Shown here: one piece after another, positions 53,031 through 61,739 of the stretch
How the letters are laid out: the number at the start of each line of letters is the position of its first letter
How positions within the stretch are numbered: position 1 is the stretch's first letter
Assembly: GCF_003932955.1 (NCBI RefSeq)
Contig: NZ_QOVY01000001.1
Coordinates: forward strand, 124,001 to 188,000
Source of the DNA: Chryseobacterium sp. SC28
Lineage (GTDB): Bacteria > Bacteroidota > Bacteroidia > Flavobacteriales > Weeksellaceae
Length of the DNA: 64,000 nucleotides
Reading direction: 5' to 3'
Program-made: the position numbers and the translations under genes
The notes under the pieces: model-generated
Told to the model about the DNA's origin: nothing
What the model saw: the letters and a program-made list of their open reading frames with translations, nothing else
Databases searched by the model: none

Positions 53031-53792
53031 TTAATTCACTCTTTTTAGCCAGCTGTAGAGGATTTCATTGAACTCGTCGGGCTTTTCCATCATGGCCGCA
53101 TGCCCGCATTTTTCGATCCAATATAACTCCGAGTTTTTAATGTACTTGTGCATATCTTCGGCCACTTCCGGCGGCGTCACATTGTCTTGCCTTCCCCAGA
53201 TGATGCAGGTGGGGCAAGTTATTTTGGGAAGATCATTCAGCATATTGTGTTTGATGGCACTTCTCGCCAGCATCACCGTTTTGATGCCTTTCATTCGGTC
53301 ATTGACAACAGCGAAAACCTCATCTACCAACTCATCGGTTGCGATAGCCGGATCGTAAAATACCTCCTGCGTCTTCCTTTTGATATACACTTTGTCGCTT
53401 TTTCTGGGGAAGCTATCTCCAAAAGTCCGTTCATACAAGCCGGAGCTCCCCGTTAAAACTAAATTCTGAACCAGCTCGGGTCGGGAGATCGTAAGAATAA
53501 GCCCAATATGTCCGCCCATAGAATTACCCACAACGGTTGCAGGTGTGCCAATGACATCGGTGATAAACTTGGCAACAAACTTCGAAATGGAAGTGAGATT
53601 GGTATTCAGAATGGGCAGGTCGTAGATTGGCAGTTGGGGGACGATCACCCTATAACCTTTCTCGGCAAAAAAATTAATCATTTTATCGAAGTTGCTCAGG
53701 CCTCCCATCAAGCCGTGCAGAAGCACCATAGGATGGCCTTCACCCGCTTCCACATAAGTATATTTCGTGTCTTTTTTGGTTTTAAAAATCAT
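53031..53792 (-). CDS. Alpha/beta hydrolase
   Basis: A 253-residue cytosolic hydrolase with the full triad: nucleophile Ser in VVGNSMGGHIGL, acid Asp in CIIWGRQDNVTPPE and His in IEKCGHAAMMEKPDEF. LLHGLMGGLSNFDKM is the oxyanion-hole region. A carboxylesterase-like or C-C hydrolase role is possible; the substrate is unknown. It stands alone between engB and a small hypothetical gene. Confidence 0.88.
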   Translation of the reverse strand: MIFKTKKDTKYTYVEAGEGHPMVLLHGLMGGLSNFDKMINFFAEKGYRVIVPQLPIYDLPILNTNLTSISKFVAKFITDVIGTPATVVGNSMGGHIGLILTISRPELVQNLVLTGSSGLYERTFGDSFPRKSDKVYIKRKTQEVFYDPAIATDELVDEVFAVVNDRMKGIKTVMLARSAIKHNMLNDLPKITCPTCIIWGRQDNVTPPEVAEDMHKYIKNSELYWIEKCGHAAMMEKPDEFNEILYSWLKRVN

Positions 53793-53866
53793 AATGCTAT
53801 CTCGATCGCCGCTTAAAATACAAATAAAAGATTAATTTTTGTTTTGCACTTTATTAAAGCTAAATT

Positions 53867-54265
53867 TTAATTTATATTTAACACTCCTTTCAGTTCATCG
53901 ATACGGTTGATGACCGGCATTGAGAATATTCCGCTGGTTCGCAGATATAGTTCGTAAAATGTTTTTGCCTTTTCCGCAAAGTCTTTTTTGCCTACTGCCA
54001 TATAATGAAACATAAAAACATTCGCCAGCATTTCATAATAATGCGGATGGTCTTTTGGTTCGCGCAGTTTTACCATTTCTACGATTTCTTCAACGGATTT
54101 GGAGGATAAATCAGCAAAATCAATTTTGAAAATATCCTTCATCAAAGAATCGAAATCCAGTTCCTTCTGCATCAGACTTTCTTCCGGTTTCCCGAGAAGT
54201 AATTTTTCCAAAGCCTGCGTGAGTTGTCTTATTAATCTGAGTGTGAAATCTTTGTCCTGAATCAT
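53867..54265 (-). CDS. Conserved hypothetical helical protein
   Basis: A 132-residue soluble protein with no signal peptide or TM segment. It begins DFTLRLIRQLTQALEKLLLG, a helix style seen in DUF6483-like proteins, and continues with amphipathic helices (PHYYEMLANVFMFHYMAVGK, AKTFYELYLRTSG) that look like TPR-style repeats. It starts 11 bases after the SpmAB-like gene and is probably co-transcribed with it. No function can be assigned. Confidence 0.6.
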   Translation of the reverse strand: MIQDKDFTLRLIRQLTQALEKLLLGKPEESLMQKELDFDSLMKDIFKIDFADLSSKSVEEIVEMVKLREPKDHPHYYEMLANVFMFHYMAVGKKDFAEKAKTFYELYLRTSGIFSMPVINRIDELKGVLNIN

Positions 54266-54276
54266 TTTAGAATTTT

Positions 54277-55677
54277 TTATCCGAAGAACAAATAGGCCAA
54301 TATAATCGAAACAATGATGCCCACAAGATCTGCCAACAACATCGATCCCACTGTGTATCTTGTATCTCTGATGCCGACTGCGCCAAAATAAACGGCAATC
54401 ACATAAAACGTCGTGTCGGAACTTCCCTGCAAAATGGCTGATAATTTCCCCGCGAAACTGTCTGCCCCGAAGGTTTTCATCGTGTCCACCATCATTCCTC
54501 GCGCACCGGAGCCCGACAAGGGTTTAATCAAAGCAGTGGGCAATCCGTCAACAAATCTGGTGTCCAGATGAGACGCACTCGCCATCCATTTCATACCGTC
54601 TATTATCACTTCGAAAACACCGCTCGTTCGCAATAAGGAAATGGCTATCAACATCCCTACCAAATATGGAATAATCTTGATGCAGACCCAAAAACCTTCC
54701 TTAGCACCATCGATAAAAGCATCAAATACGTTAATTTTTTTATAAACTGCGCCAACAACGATCGCTAAAAAAATCAATAGGATAATACCGTTGCTCATCA
54801 CTTTGCTGAAAGAATCTAACTCGTCCTTACTCAATTGAACTAAATAAATGACCAGTAAGGCAATAAGGGCAGAAATACCACCAACATAAGCCAAAATAAC
54901 CGGCTGAAAAAGATTAATTTTTTGTCTGATCGAAACAATTGTCATTGCGGCCAAAGTGGCGCAGAACGTCGCAATCATACACGGCAGGAAAATATCCGTT
55001 GGCGTCTGAGATCCCATCGAGGAGCGGATGGCGATGATGGAAACCGGAATCAATGTCAATCCGCTGGCGTGGAGACAGAGAAACATAATTTGCGCATTGC
55101 TGGCTCTGTCTTTATCGGGATTCAGGGTTTGGAGGCTTTCCATTGCTTTGAGTCCGAATGGGGTTGCCGCATTGTCCAGTCCTAATAGATTTGCGCTGAA
55201 ATTCAGCATCATATGACCAAATGATGGATGGTTTTTCGGGATGTCGGGAAATAATTTGGAGAAGAAGGGCTGAATCAATCGGCTGAGGAAATTGATGCCG
55301 CCTGCTTTTTCGGCAATGCTCATAAAACCCATAAATAAGGCCATTATTCCTATCAATTTCAGACAGATATTGACCGCTGTTTCGCTGGTCCCGATGACGC
55401 CGTCGGTTGCTTGAATCCTATAAGTACTCACATTTTGAAGCGAGTCCATTTTGTAGTGAATATGACTTTCTTCAAAATCAGGATTAGCCTGCAAAGATTT
55501 CTGAATATGTGCTGGAAACCGAGCCAAAGGTTCCTGAGAGATTTGAATCGTATCGCCACCTTTTCCAACCACCATATCGTTGAAAATCTGCTTGTAGTGA
55601 TCTGAACTCAAATATTTGACGGAAGCCACTGCAATCGCTACGATGATGAAGGCGGACCAAATCCTGCTTAGAACCAT
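54277..55677 (-). CDS. Fused SpmA/SpmB-like nucleoside-recognition (Gate) membrane protein
   Basis: A 466-residue polytopic membrane protein combining two Gate domains. The N-terminal half (about 1-240) resembles SpmA (LSANLLGLDNAATPFGLKAM, MFLCLHASGLTLIPVSIIAI) and the C-terminal half (about 280-466) SpmB (KIIPYLVGMLIAISLLRTSG, LIKPLSGSGARGMMVDTMK, LQGSSDTTFYVIAVYFGAVG). In Bacillus the separate proteins act in spore core dehydration; this organism is not a spore former, so the role is probably solute transport. About 10 hydrophobic segments are visible. Confidence 0.85.
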   Translation of the reverse strand: MVLSRIWSAFIIVAIAVASVKYLSSDHYKQIFNDMVVGKGGDTIQISQEPLARFPAHIQKSLQANPDFEESHIHYKMDSLQNVSTYRIQATDGVIGTSETAVNICLKLIGIMALFMGFMSIAEKAGGINFLSRLIQPFFSKLFPDIPKNHPSFGHMMLNFSANLLGLDNAATPFGLKAMESLQTLNPDKDRASNAQIMFLCLHASGLTLIPVSIIAIRSSMGSQTPTDIFLPCMIATFCATLAAMTIVSIRQKINLFQPVILAYVGGISALIALLVIYLVQLSKDELDSFSKVMSNGIILLIFLAIVVGAVYKKINVFDAFIDGAKEGFWVCIKIIPYLVGMLIAISLLRTSGVFEVIIDGMKWMASASHLDTRFVDGLPTALIKPLSGSGARGMMVDTMKTFGADSFAGKLSAILQGSSDTTFYVIAVYFGAVGIRDTRYTVGSMLLADLVGIIVSIILAYLFFG

Positions 55678-55747
55678 TGATTAACCTATTTTTTTAGTAA
55701 ATGTATGAAAAAAGCAAGCTAAAAAGAAATTCCGCATAAAACCTTTA

Positions 55748-56257
55748 TTATTCCAGATAGATAAGCTTTGTTTTGTCAACTTCTTCGTCGGCAGAAGTTA
55801 TTAGAACGGCATCTTTCGCTTTTTTCTGAAGCTCTTCTATGAAGAAAGAACTTTCGAAGAATTGGCGGTGAACCCCCTGCAGGAGACTCATAAAATAATC
55901 CATTCCCACCCGATTGTTGTGAAGATCCATCTTAGTTTCCAATGCTTTGTTGGGGAACAATTCTTCGTGCATATCGGTAAGTTTTTGACACCATTTCAAA
56001 GCCTTTTCCGGCGAAGAAATTTTACAGAAATACATCATCATGAGGCAGCACCAATAGGCGTGGCGGAAAGCATTGCCTATGCCGCTGTTGGTACTGGAAT
56101 TGGGGTACAGTTCCTTTGCTTTTCCGAATGCTTTCAAACTGGCATAAGTGTATAAAAACGCAAAAATAGGATGCTTGATCCCAATGGAAAAAACACGGAA
56201 CAATTTACGAAAAGTCAGCGATCGTAAAGCTCTGAAAAATATGCTGATAAATCTCAT
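55748..56257 (-). CDS. DUF6973-like protein with an RHAYW motif
   Basis: A 169-residue protein from the ATG at 56257. The conserved core is SGIGNAFRHAYWCCLMMMYF, then LHNNRVGMDYF, an Asn/His/Asp set resembling DUF6973 proteins and suggestive of a small hydrolase active site. The first 40 residues are basic and hydrophobic and could anchor it to the membrane. The ATG is immediately preceded by the U-tract of a terminator. Function unknown. Confidence 0.65.
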   Translation of the reverse strand: MRFISIFFRALRSLTFRKLFRVFSIGIKHPIFAFLYTYASLKAFGKAKELYPNSSTNSGIGNAFRHAYWCCLMMMYFCKISSPEKALKWCQKLTDMHEELFPNKALETKMDLHNNRVGMDYFMSLLQGVHRQFFESSFFIEELQKKAKDAVLITSADEEVDKTKLIYLE

Positions 56258-56284
56258 AAAAAACTCTCCCAAAGCTGAGAGAGT
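56258..56284 (-). terminator. Terminator of accD abutting the DUF6973 start codon
   Basis: On the minus strand ACTCTC (56284-56279) pairs with GAGAGT (56268-56263) across a 10-base loop, followed by T's to 56258; the next base starts an ATG. The stem is short (6 bp). Confidence 0.6.
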
Positions 56285-56311
56285 AACTATTTTTTAGCTC
56301 ATAAACCGAGG

Positions 56312-57169
56312 TTAATGATATTCGTGCATCAAAAGTTTGAAGGCTCGGGAAACGGACTGCTTGATTTCGGTTCTTTTCACAATGAAATCTACAAAGCCTT
56401 TTTCCTGCAAAAACTCCGAGGTTTGGAATCCTTCCGGAAGGTCTTTCCCTATGGTTTCGCGGATCACTCTTGGGCCGGCAAATCCGATCAAGGCGCCCGG
56501 CTCTGCCATGATGAGGTCTGCCGTCATGGCGAATGAAGCGGTGATGCCTCCAAAAGTTGGGTCTGTCAAATACGCGATGTAGGGCAAACCGGCATCCGAA
56601 AGCTGAACCAATTTGGACTGCACTTTTGCCAGCTGCATCAGAGAGTAAGCCGCCTCCTGCATCCTTGCACCGCCAGATTGGCAAATGATGATATAGGGCA
56701 ACTTGTTTTTGATGCAATAATCTACGGCTCTGCGGATTTTTTCGCCCATCACAGATCCGAGAGATCCTCCGATAAATGCAAAATCCATACAGGAGACCAC
56801 CATCTCGACGCCATCTACCTTTCCGGTTGCGTTTCGGATAGAGTCGGTGAGTTTGGTTTTGGATTTCACTTCTTTCAGGCGATCCGCGTAAGATTTGGTA
56901 TCCTTAAATTTCAGCATATCCACGCTTTCCACATCGGCATCCAATTCTTTGAAGTTATGATCGTCAAAGAGCATATCGAAATATTCTTTGCTTCCGATTC
57001 TCACGTGGAAACCATCTTCCGGAGAGACGAAATTATTCGCTTTCAGCTGTTCGGCTTCTATAATTTTCCCGGTTGGCGTTTTGTGCCAAAGTCCTTTCGG
57101 GACGTCTTTTTTCTCCTCCGTAGAAGTCGTGATGTTCTGCGTTCTCCTTTTAAACCAATCAAATGCCAT
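56312..57169 (-). CDS. accD: Acetyl-CoA carboxylase carboxyltransferase beta subunit without zinc-ribbon cysteines
   Basis: Carboxyltransferase half of acetyl-CoA carboxylase, making malonyl-CoA for fatty acids. The crotonase-fold core is intact: [55 protein letters not shown] and [14 protein letters not shown]. In E. coli the N-terminus carries a zinc ribbon (CxxC...CxxC). Here that region reads LWHKTPTGK and FVSPEDGFH, so all four Cys are replaced. At 285 aa it is otherwise normal. The loss appears typical of Flavobacteriia. Confidence 0.94.
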   Translation of the reverse strand: MAFDWFKRRTQNITTSTEEKKDVPKGLWHKTPTGKIIEAEQLKANNFVSPEDGFHVRIGSKEYFDMLFDDHNFKELDADVESVDMLKFKDTKSYADRLKEVKSKTKLTDSIRNATGKVDGVEMVVSCMDFAFIGGSLGSVMGEKIRRAVDYCIKNKLPYIIICQSGGARMQEAAYSLMQLAKVQSKLVQLSDAGLPYIAYLTDPTFGGITASFAMTADLIMAEPGALIGFAGPRVIRETIGKDLPEGFQTSEFLQEKGFVDFIVKRTEIKQSVSRAFKLLMHEYH

Positions 57170-57262
57170 TTTCTTAGTATTTACGTAAAATGTATTAAGT
57201 AAACACTACAAAGGAAATGCGATTACACATTATACTTTGTACATTTTACTTTTTACAAAAAA

Positions 57263-58330
57263 TTAAAGTGTGTTAATATTGTTCAGGTCTTCAAACGCCT
57301 GAGTCAATCTCTTGATGAAAGTTTCTTCGCCTTTCCTTACCCAAACTCTTGGATCGTAGAATTTTTTATTTGGCGCATCGGCTCCCGTCGGATTTCCGAT
57401 TTGATGACGCAGATAATCGATTTTTTCTGTCATATAATCTCGGATTCCTTCTGTGTAGCCAAACTGGAGATCGGTATCGATGTTCATTTTTACAACACCG
57501 TAGCTGATCGCTTCGCGGATTTCCATCAAAGTAGATCCCGATCCGCCGTGGAATACGAAATTTACCGGTTTGTCTGCGGTTCCGAATTTTTGCTGGACAT
57601 ATTTTTGAGAATTGTCGAGGATTTTCGGGGTTAGTTTTACATTTCCCGGTTTGTACACGCCGTGAACGTTTCCGAAAGCGGCAGCGATGGTAAAATTGTC
57701 CGACACATTTTTCAGAACTTCGTAAGCGCGAGCTACTTCTTCGGGCTGGGTGTAGAGTTTGGCACTATCGATATCCGAGTTGTCCACGCCGTCTTCTTCT
57801 CCACCGGTTACGCCCAATTCTATTTCGAGTGTCATTTCCATTTTTGCCATTCTTTCGAGATATTTTGCAGAAAGTTCCAAATTTTCTTCGATAGGTTCTT
57901 CCGAAAGGTCGAGCATGTGAGAAGAGTATAGCGTCTTGCCGGTTTTCTTGTAGTGTTCTTCGCTGGCATCCAAGAGGCCATCTACCCAAGGCAATAATTT
58001 TTTGGCGCAATGATCTGTGTGCAGAATTACCGTCGCTCCGTAAGCTTCTGCCAAGGTGTGGATGTGCTTGGCGCCCGCTATTGCGCCGAGAACCGCCGCT
58101 CGTTGATTTTCGTTGCTCAATCCTTTTCCTGCGTTGAAGATGGATCCGCCGTTTGAAAATTGGATGATGATGGGCGCGTTCACTTTTGCGGCAGTTTCCA
58201 TGGCTGCATTCACATTACTTGATCCGATGACGTTGGCCGCAGGAAGTGCAAACTGCTTCTCTTTGGCGTATTGGAATATTTCTGTTACTAAAGAACCGGT
58301 GGCAACTCCTGCCGGAAATTTTCTGCTCAT
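57263..58330 (-). CDS. fbaA: Class II fructose-bisphosphate aldolase
   Basis: Zinc-dependent aldolase of glycolysis/gluconeogenesis, 355 aa. Metal and catalytic residues are in ATVILHTDHCAKKLLPW, a later NVHGVYKPGNVKL, FVFHGGSGST and VVKMNIDTDLQFGY. The length and MSRKFPAGVATGSLV-type N-terminus fit the long (E. coli FbaA) class IIA form. It is monocistronic. Confidence 0.95.
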   Translation of the reverse strand: MSRKFPAGVATGSLVTEIFQYAKEKQFALPAANVIGSSNVNAAMETAAKVNAPIIIQFSNGGSIFNAGKGLSNENQRAAVLGAIAGAKHIHTLAEAYGATVILHTDHCAKKLLPWVDGLLDASEEHYKKTGKTLYSSHMLDLSEEPIEENLELSAKYLERMAKMEMTLEIELGVTGGEEDGVDNSDIDSAKLYTQPEEVARAYEVLKNVSDNFTIAAAFGNVHGVYKPGNVKLTPKILDNSQKYVQQKFGTADKPVNFVFHGGSGSTLMEIREAISYGVVKMNIDTDLQFGYTEGIRDYMTEKIDYLRHQIGNPTGADAPNKKFYDPRVWVRKGEETFIKRLTQAFEDLNNINTL

Positions 58331-58432
58331 TTCGATTTATTTTTAAAATTTTTTATGGACGGTAAAGTTACGAAATTATTAATTATTAGTATTCCGATTT
58401 TCACATATTAAGTAGAAGCCGCTATTCTTTTG

Positions 58433-59305
58433 TTAATTCCTTTTGTCATTTCCCCAAAGCAACTTTTGCCGAATGGTTTCATAGAAACTGAAATTTTTCG
58501 GTTTGATGAGAAATAGGGAGAAATCTGCTTTCTCAATGGTAATTTCGCTGCCGACTTGCATATGATAAAGTCGGGAATCTAAGGCCAATGTATATTCCTC
58601 GACACGGCTTTCTACGATTAATCTGATCTTGACATCATCTTTAACGATGAGTGGCCGAACGTTGAGATTATGCGGCGCAATCGGGGTGATGACGAAGTTG
58701 TCGTTAGCCGGCGAAATAATGGGTCCTCCGCAACTCAAGGAATAGGCCGTAGAACCAGTTGGTGTGGAAACGATCAAGCCGTCGCCCCAGAACACATTCA
58801 GGAAATAATCATTGATGTAAGATTCTACCGTAATCATCGAGGTCGTTTCCTTTCTGGACAAGCTGATGTCGTTGAGTGCGAAGGGAAAATCGATGTTGTT
58901 TTCTGTATTGGTGCTGATTTTGATGACCGATCTTTCGCTGATGTTGTAATTTTTGTCGAGAATGATAGAATCCAATTCGTCAAAAATCTGTTCTTTTCTG
59001 AAGTTTGCAAGGAATCCCAAACGTCCTGTGTTGACGCCGATAATGGGAATTTCGAGATCTTGGATGAAGGTCATCGCATTGAGAATGGTTCCGTCTCCGC
59101 CGAAACTGAAAACGATATTGACGTGTTCCCTCTCAAGTTCTTCTTTGCAGGAAAAAGTGTCGAATTCTTTAGAAAAATTGAGCCTTTCCGCCGTTTCTGC
59201 GTGCAAAATTACAGAGACATCCCTTATGGCCAGCTCGGTAATGAATTGGTTGAGGTACAGAAATGTATCTACATCTTTTTTTTGGGAATAGATGGCCGCC
59301 TTCAT
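58433..59305 (-). CDS. nadK: NAD kinase
   Basis: Phosphorylates NAD to NADP. The 290-residue protein shows the GGDGTILNAM motif, VNTGRLGFLANF, the DGLIVSTPTGSTAYSLSCGG block and ITPIAPHNLNVRPLI. It starts 3 bases after the CBS-domain gene, so they form an operon. Confidence 0.96.
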   Translation of the reverse strand: MKAAIYSQKKDVDTFLYLNQFITELAIRDVSVILHAETAERLNFSKEFDTFSCKEELEREHVNIVFSFGGDGTILNAMTFIQDLEIPIIGVNTGRLGFLANFRKEQIFDELDSIILDKNYNISERSVIKISTNTENNIDFPFALNDISLSRKETTSMITVESYINDYFLNVFWGDGLIVSTPTGSTAYSLSCGGPIISPANDNFVITPIAPHNLNVRPLIVKDDVKIRLIVESRVEEYTLALDSRLYHMQVGSEITIEKADFSLFLIKPKNFSFYETIRQKLLWGNDKRN

Positions 59306-59308
59306 CGT

Positions 59309-59962
59309 TTATATTTCCAAAAATTTTTGAAAAAACCCGAAGCGGTCTTTCAGCAGTTCTTCTTTCTCATCGTCGTAGTGCTTGTTGACCACGTTGTAAC
59401 CATATCTTTCGAAGGTCTCGTCTATGGAACTCAGATTTTCGTTGCTGATTTTGAGTGTGATTTCGATGCTGTCTTCTTTGATGGCGCTGATGAAGATTCC
59501 GTAGATTTTAGCATTGTTACTTTCCACGATCTGCGAAATTTCTGTCATCGAATAATGCAAACTATTGGTTTCGATCGTAAGAATCGCGCCACTTTCAGAA
59601 TATAAAGGATATTTTGAAAACTCACTGAAGATGTCTTCGGAGGAAATATAACCCAGATATTTCTCTTCCTTAGAAATGACGGGGATAACATTGGCATTAA
59701 AAGTATGAAAAAGCTTGATGCTGTCGAGAATACTGTTGTCCTCGATGATCGCAAACCTTTCGTAGTGAATGCTAAGCGAATTCAATGTGCCTTCCGGGCT
59801 ATCTTCTAAAAAAGGCTGGCTGAGACCTCCGAGGTAAACCCCCTTGCTTACGATAAAAACGTGCGAGTATCCGAATTCCTTGGCAGCCTCCGAAGCTTCT
59901 TCTATAGAGTCCTTGCCGGAGAAGACAGGGTAATCCTTGGAAATGTAGTCTTTTATAAACAT
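59309..59962 (-). CDS. CBS-domain protein
   Basis: A 217-residue cytosolic protein with a CBS pair in the first 125 residues (including KEFGYSHVFIVSKGVYLGGL and FNANVIPVISKEEKYLGYIS). The C-terminal part (about 130-205: ILTIETNSLHYSMTEISQIV, FISAIKEDSIEITLKIS) has an ACT-like rhythm. CBS pairs usually sense adenine nucleotides; coupling to nadK (3-base gap) suggests a role in NAD(P) balance, which is inference. Confidence 0.8.
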   Translation of the reverse strand: MFIKDYISKDYPVFSGKDSIEEASEAAKEFGYSHVFIVSKGVYLGGLSQPFLEDSPEGTLNSLSIHYERFAIIEDNSILDSIKLFHTFNANVIPVISKEEKYLGYISSEDIFSEFSKYPLYSESGAILTIETNSLHYSMTEISQIVESNNAKIYGIFISAIKEDSIEITLKISNENLSSIDETFERYGYNVVNKHYDDEKEELLKDRFGFFQKFLEI

Positions 59963-60036
59963 TATGCTAATTTACAAAAATTCCGTTGCCGGCAAAGATT
60001 TTAAAAATTTTTATGAAATTTTATAAAAAGTATTGC

Positions 60037-60064
60037 TTTGTATTATCCAAAAAATATATCTTTG
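60037..60064 (+). promoter_or_regulatory. Promoter of a candidate small RNA
   Basis: TTTG (60037-60040), 16 bases, TATCTTTG (60057-60064): a perfect -7 box with a slightly short spacer. It points away from the CBS gene and towards the terminator at 60101-60136. Confidence 0.5.
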
Positions 60065-60070
60065 TCGCCT

Positions 60071-60136
60071 TTCATTTTTACTTTTTATTAGATTTATTTC
60101 AAACTGCGGCACTGTAAGGTGTTTGCAGTTTTTTTA
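60071..60136 (+). ncRNA. Candidate small RNA of about 65 nt
   Basis: The plus-strand transcript expected from the promoter at 60037-60064 would end at a terminator-like hairpin: AAACTGC (60101-60107) pairs with GCAGTTT (60125-60131), with an inner CAC/GTG pair, then a run of T. The first 30 nt are U-rich with no ORF. The 3' end overlaps the stop codon of the convergent TrmH gene, so it could also act as antisense RNA to that mRNA. Confidence 0.4.
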
Positions 60137-60673
60137 TTTTAGGCTTTCAAGGTTTTTGGCAAATTCCCACATTACAATGCCGCCGCAGACACTTACATTC
60201 AAAGAATGCTTGGTGCCCAATTGGGGAATTTCTAAGAAAATGCCAATGTTTGGAAGCGCTTCTTCGCTGATTCCATCGACTTCATTTCCTAAAATCAAGG
60301 CGTATTTTTGATCAGATTTAATTTTAAAAGCAGAAATTAATTGGCTGTCTGATGTTTGCTCAATTCCAATAATATTGAAGTTTTCTTTTTTAAGATTTTT
60401 AATCGCAACATTAATATCCTGCTCATAAATCCAGTCCACACTTTCCGTGGCGCCAAGCGCGGCCTTATGAATCTCTCGGTGAGGCGGGCGTGGCGTGATA
60501 CCACACAAGACTACCTTCTCAACCAAAAAAGCATCGCCAGTTCTGAAGATCGCGCCCACGTTGTGCATGCTTCTCACGTTATCAAGGATAACAACCAATG
60601 GAATTTTCGGCGTTTTTTTGAAGGTATCAACGTCGATGCGCCCCAGCTCTTCGAGTTTTAATTTCTTTGTCAC
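60134..60673 (-). CDS. TrmH/SpoU-family RNA 2'-O-methyltransferase
   Basis: A 179-residue SPOUT methyltransferase. Motif 1 is LDNVRSMHNVGAIFRTGDA with the catalytic Asn-Arg, motif 2 LILGNEVDGISEEAL, and motif 3 LGTKHSLNVSVCGGIVMWEF. IPTRPPHREIHK-like text is here ITPRPPHREIHKAALGAT. There is no N-terminal substrate-binding domain, so it acts on tRNA or rRNA of unknown position. It starts 2 bases after the bestrophin stop codon. Confidence 0.9.
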   Translation of the reverse strand: MTKKLKLEELGRIDVDTFKKTPKIPLVVILDNVRSMHNVGAIFRTGDAFLVEKVVLCGITPRPPHREIHKAALGATESVDWIYEQDINVAIKNLKKENFNIIGIEQTSDSQLISAFKIKSDQKYALILGNEVDGISEEALPNIGIFLEIPQLGTKHSLNVSVCGGIVMWEFAKNLESLK

Positions 60674-60675
60674 AA

Positions 60676-61557
60676 TCAGGCTTTATTTATTATTAAATCC
60701 ACGTTCCTCCCGATGTTTTTGGCAATAGATTCCATCGGAATATCATTTTCGTCATTGTTGAATGGATCTTCGATTTCTTCAGCAATCAGCTCTAGACTCA
60801 TTAATACATAATAAACAAACATTGTAATCGGTATCATAAAATATCCGAGGTTCACGACATTCGCCACAGGAAGCGCCAAGACATAGAAAACAACAAATTT
60901 CTTGATGAATGAGGAATAAGAATAAGGAATCGGTGTGTTTTTGATCCTTTCGCAGCCACCGCAGACATCTAGAAAACCGGAAAGTTGGGCGTCAAGAAAC
61001 AACATTTCCGTATCGGAGATTTTCCCTTCTTTTTTCATTTGATAAAGTTTTTTGGTCAGCAAGAAAATCACTTCTGCGGGTGGATGATGTTTCAATTCGT
61101 TGGCGAGATCGGCAAAATCTGCATCCAAAATTAAGCTTGTGGATTCCTTGGAAAGATGGCCTGCCAAGAAATGAGGAAAAAACTTGATATATTTTGCAAT
61201 CTGAGCTTTTGTTTTAAAATCTTTTTCATCCAGAATTCCGCAAATCTTGATGATAAAGTTTCGGCTGTCATTGACTAGTTTTCCCCAGAGTTTTCGCCCT
61301 TCCCACCATCGGTCGTACGCCGTATTGGTCCTGAAAACCAATAGCATAGACAACACAAATCCCAGCAAAGAATGGAGCATACCGATATGGCTTACGGTTG
61401 ATTTTGCAGTGAGCCGCAGATATTCGAGTTCGAAAAAATACACTGCAAGCGAATAGGCACCCACGAGCAATATTGATGGGAAAAGAATCTTCAAAGTATC
61501 TGATTTATGAAGACTCACCAGAATTTTGAGAAAGTTTTTGGTGTTGTAGGCGCGCAT
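60676..61557 (-). CDS. Bestrophin family ion channel
   Basis: A 293-residue membrane protein of the bestrophin (UPF0187) family. Four main hydrophobic segments are visible, with family blocks LLGFVLSMLLVFRTNTAYDR, WWEGRKLWGKLVNDSRNFI and the late SLELIAEEIEDPFNNDENDI, which corresponds to the bestrophin Ca-clasp-like region. Bacterial members form pentameric channels, often cation-selective. It is translated just ahead of the TrmH gene. Confidence 0.92.
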   Translation of the reverse strand: MRAYNTKNFLKILVSLHKSDTLKILFPSILLVGAYSLAVYFFELEYLRLTAKSTVSHIGMLHSLLGFVLSMLLVFRTNTAYDRWWEGRKLWGKLVNDSRNFIIKICGILDEKDFKTKAQIAKYIKFFPHFLAGHLSKESTSLILDADFADLANELKHHPPAEVIFLLTKKLYQMKKEGKISDTEMLFLDAQLSGFLDVCGGCERIKNTPIPYSYSSFIKKFVVFYVLALPVANVVNLGYFMIPITMFVYYVLMSLELIAEEIEDPFNNDENDIPMESIAKNIGRNVDLIINKA

Positions 61558-61739
61558 AAAGTGCTTTTGAGCACAAAGGTAACCGATATCAAATAAAAAT
61601 TCGGATTTACGCTACAATTAATAAAGTTTTAAAACCGTTTCTGAAAATTATTTTTAAATTTAAACTTTTAAAAAATACGTGCCGGCTATGACAGAAAAAT
61701 ATGACCCCGAGGATAAAAAACGAGACGAAAGTCGAATAA

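Noticed and set aside
57180-57262. Repetitive-looking GTAAAA/GTACAAAG stretch between accD and fbaA
   Set aside because: AT-rich low-complexity sequence with no clear unit, dyad or promoter; nothing specific can be supported.
58670-59605. A 311-codon open frame on the plus strand
   Set aside because: It is antisense to nadK and the CBS gene, both of which have strong motifs and normal codon use; the plus-strand translation is Phe/Cys/Arg-rich without any family feature.
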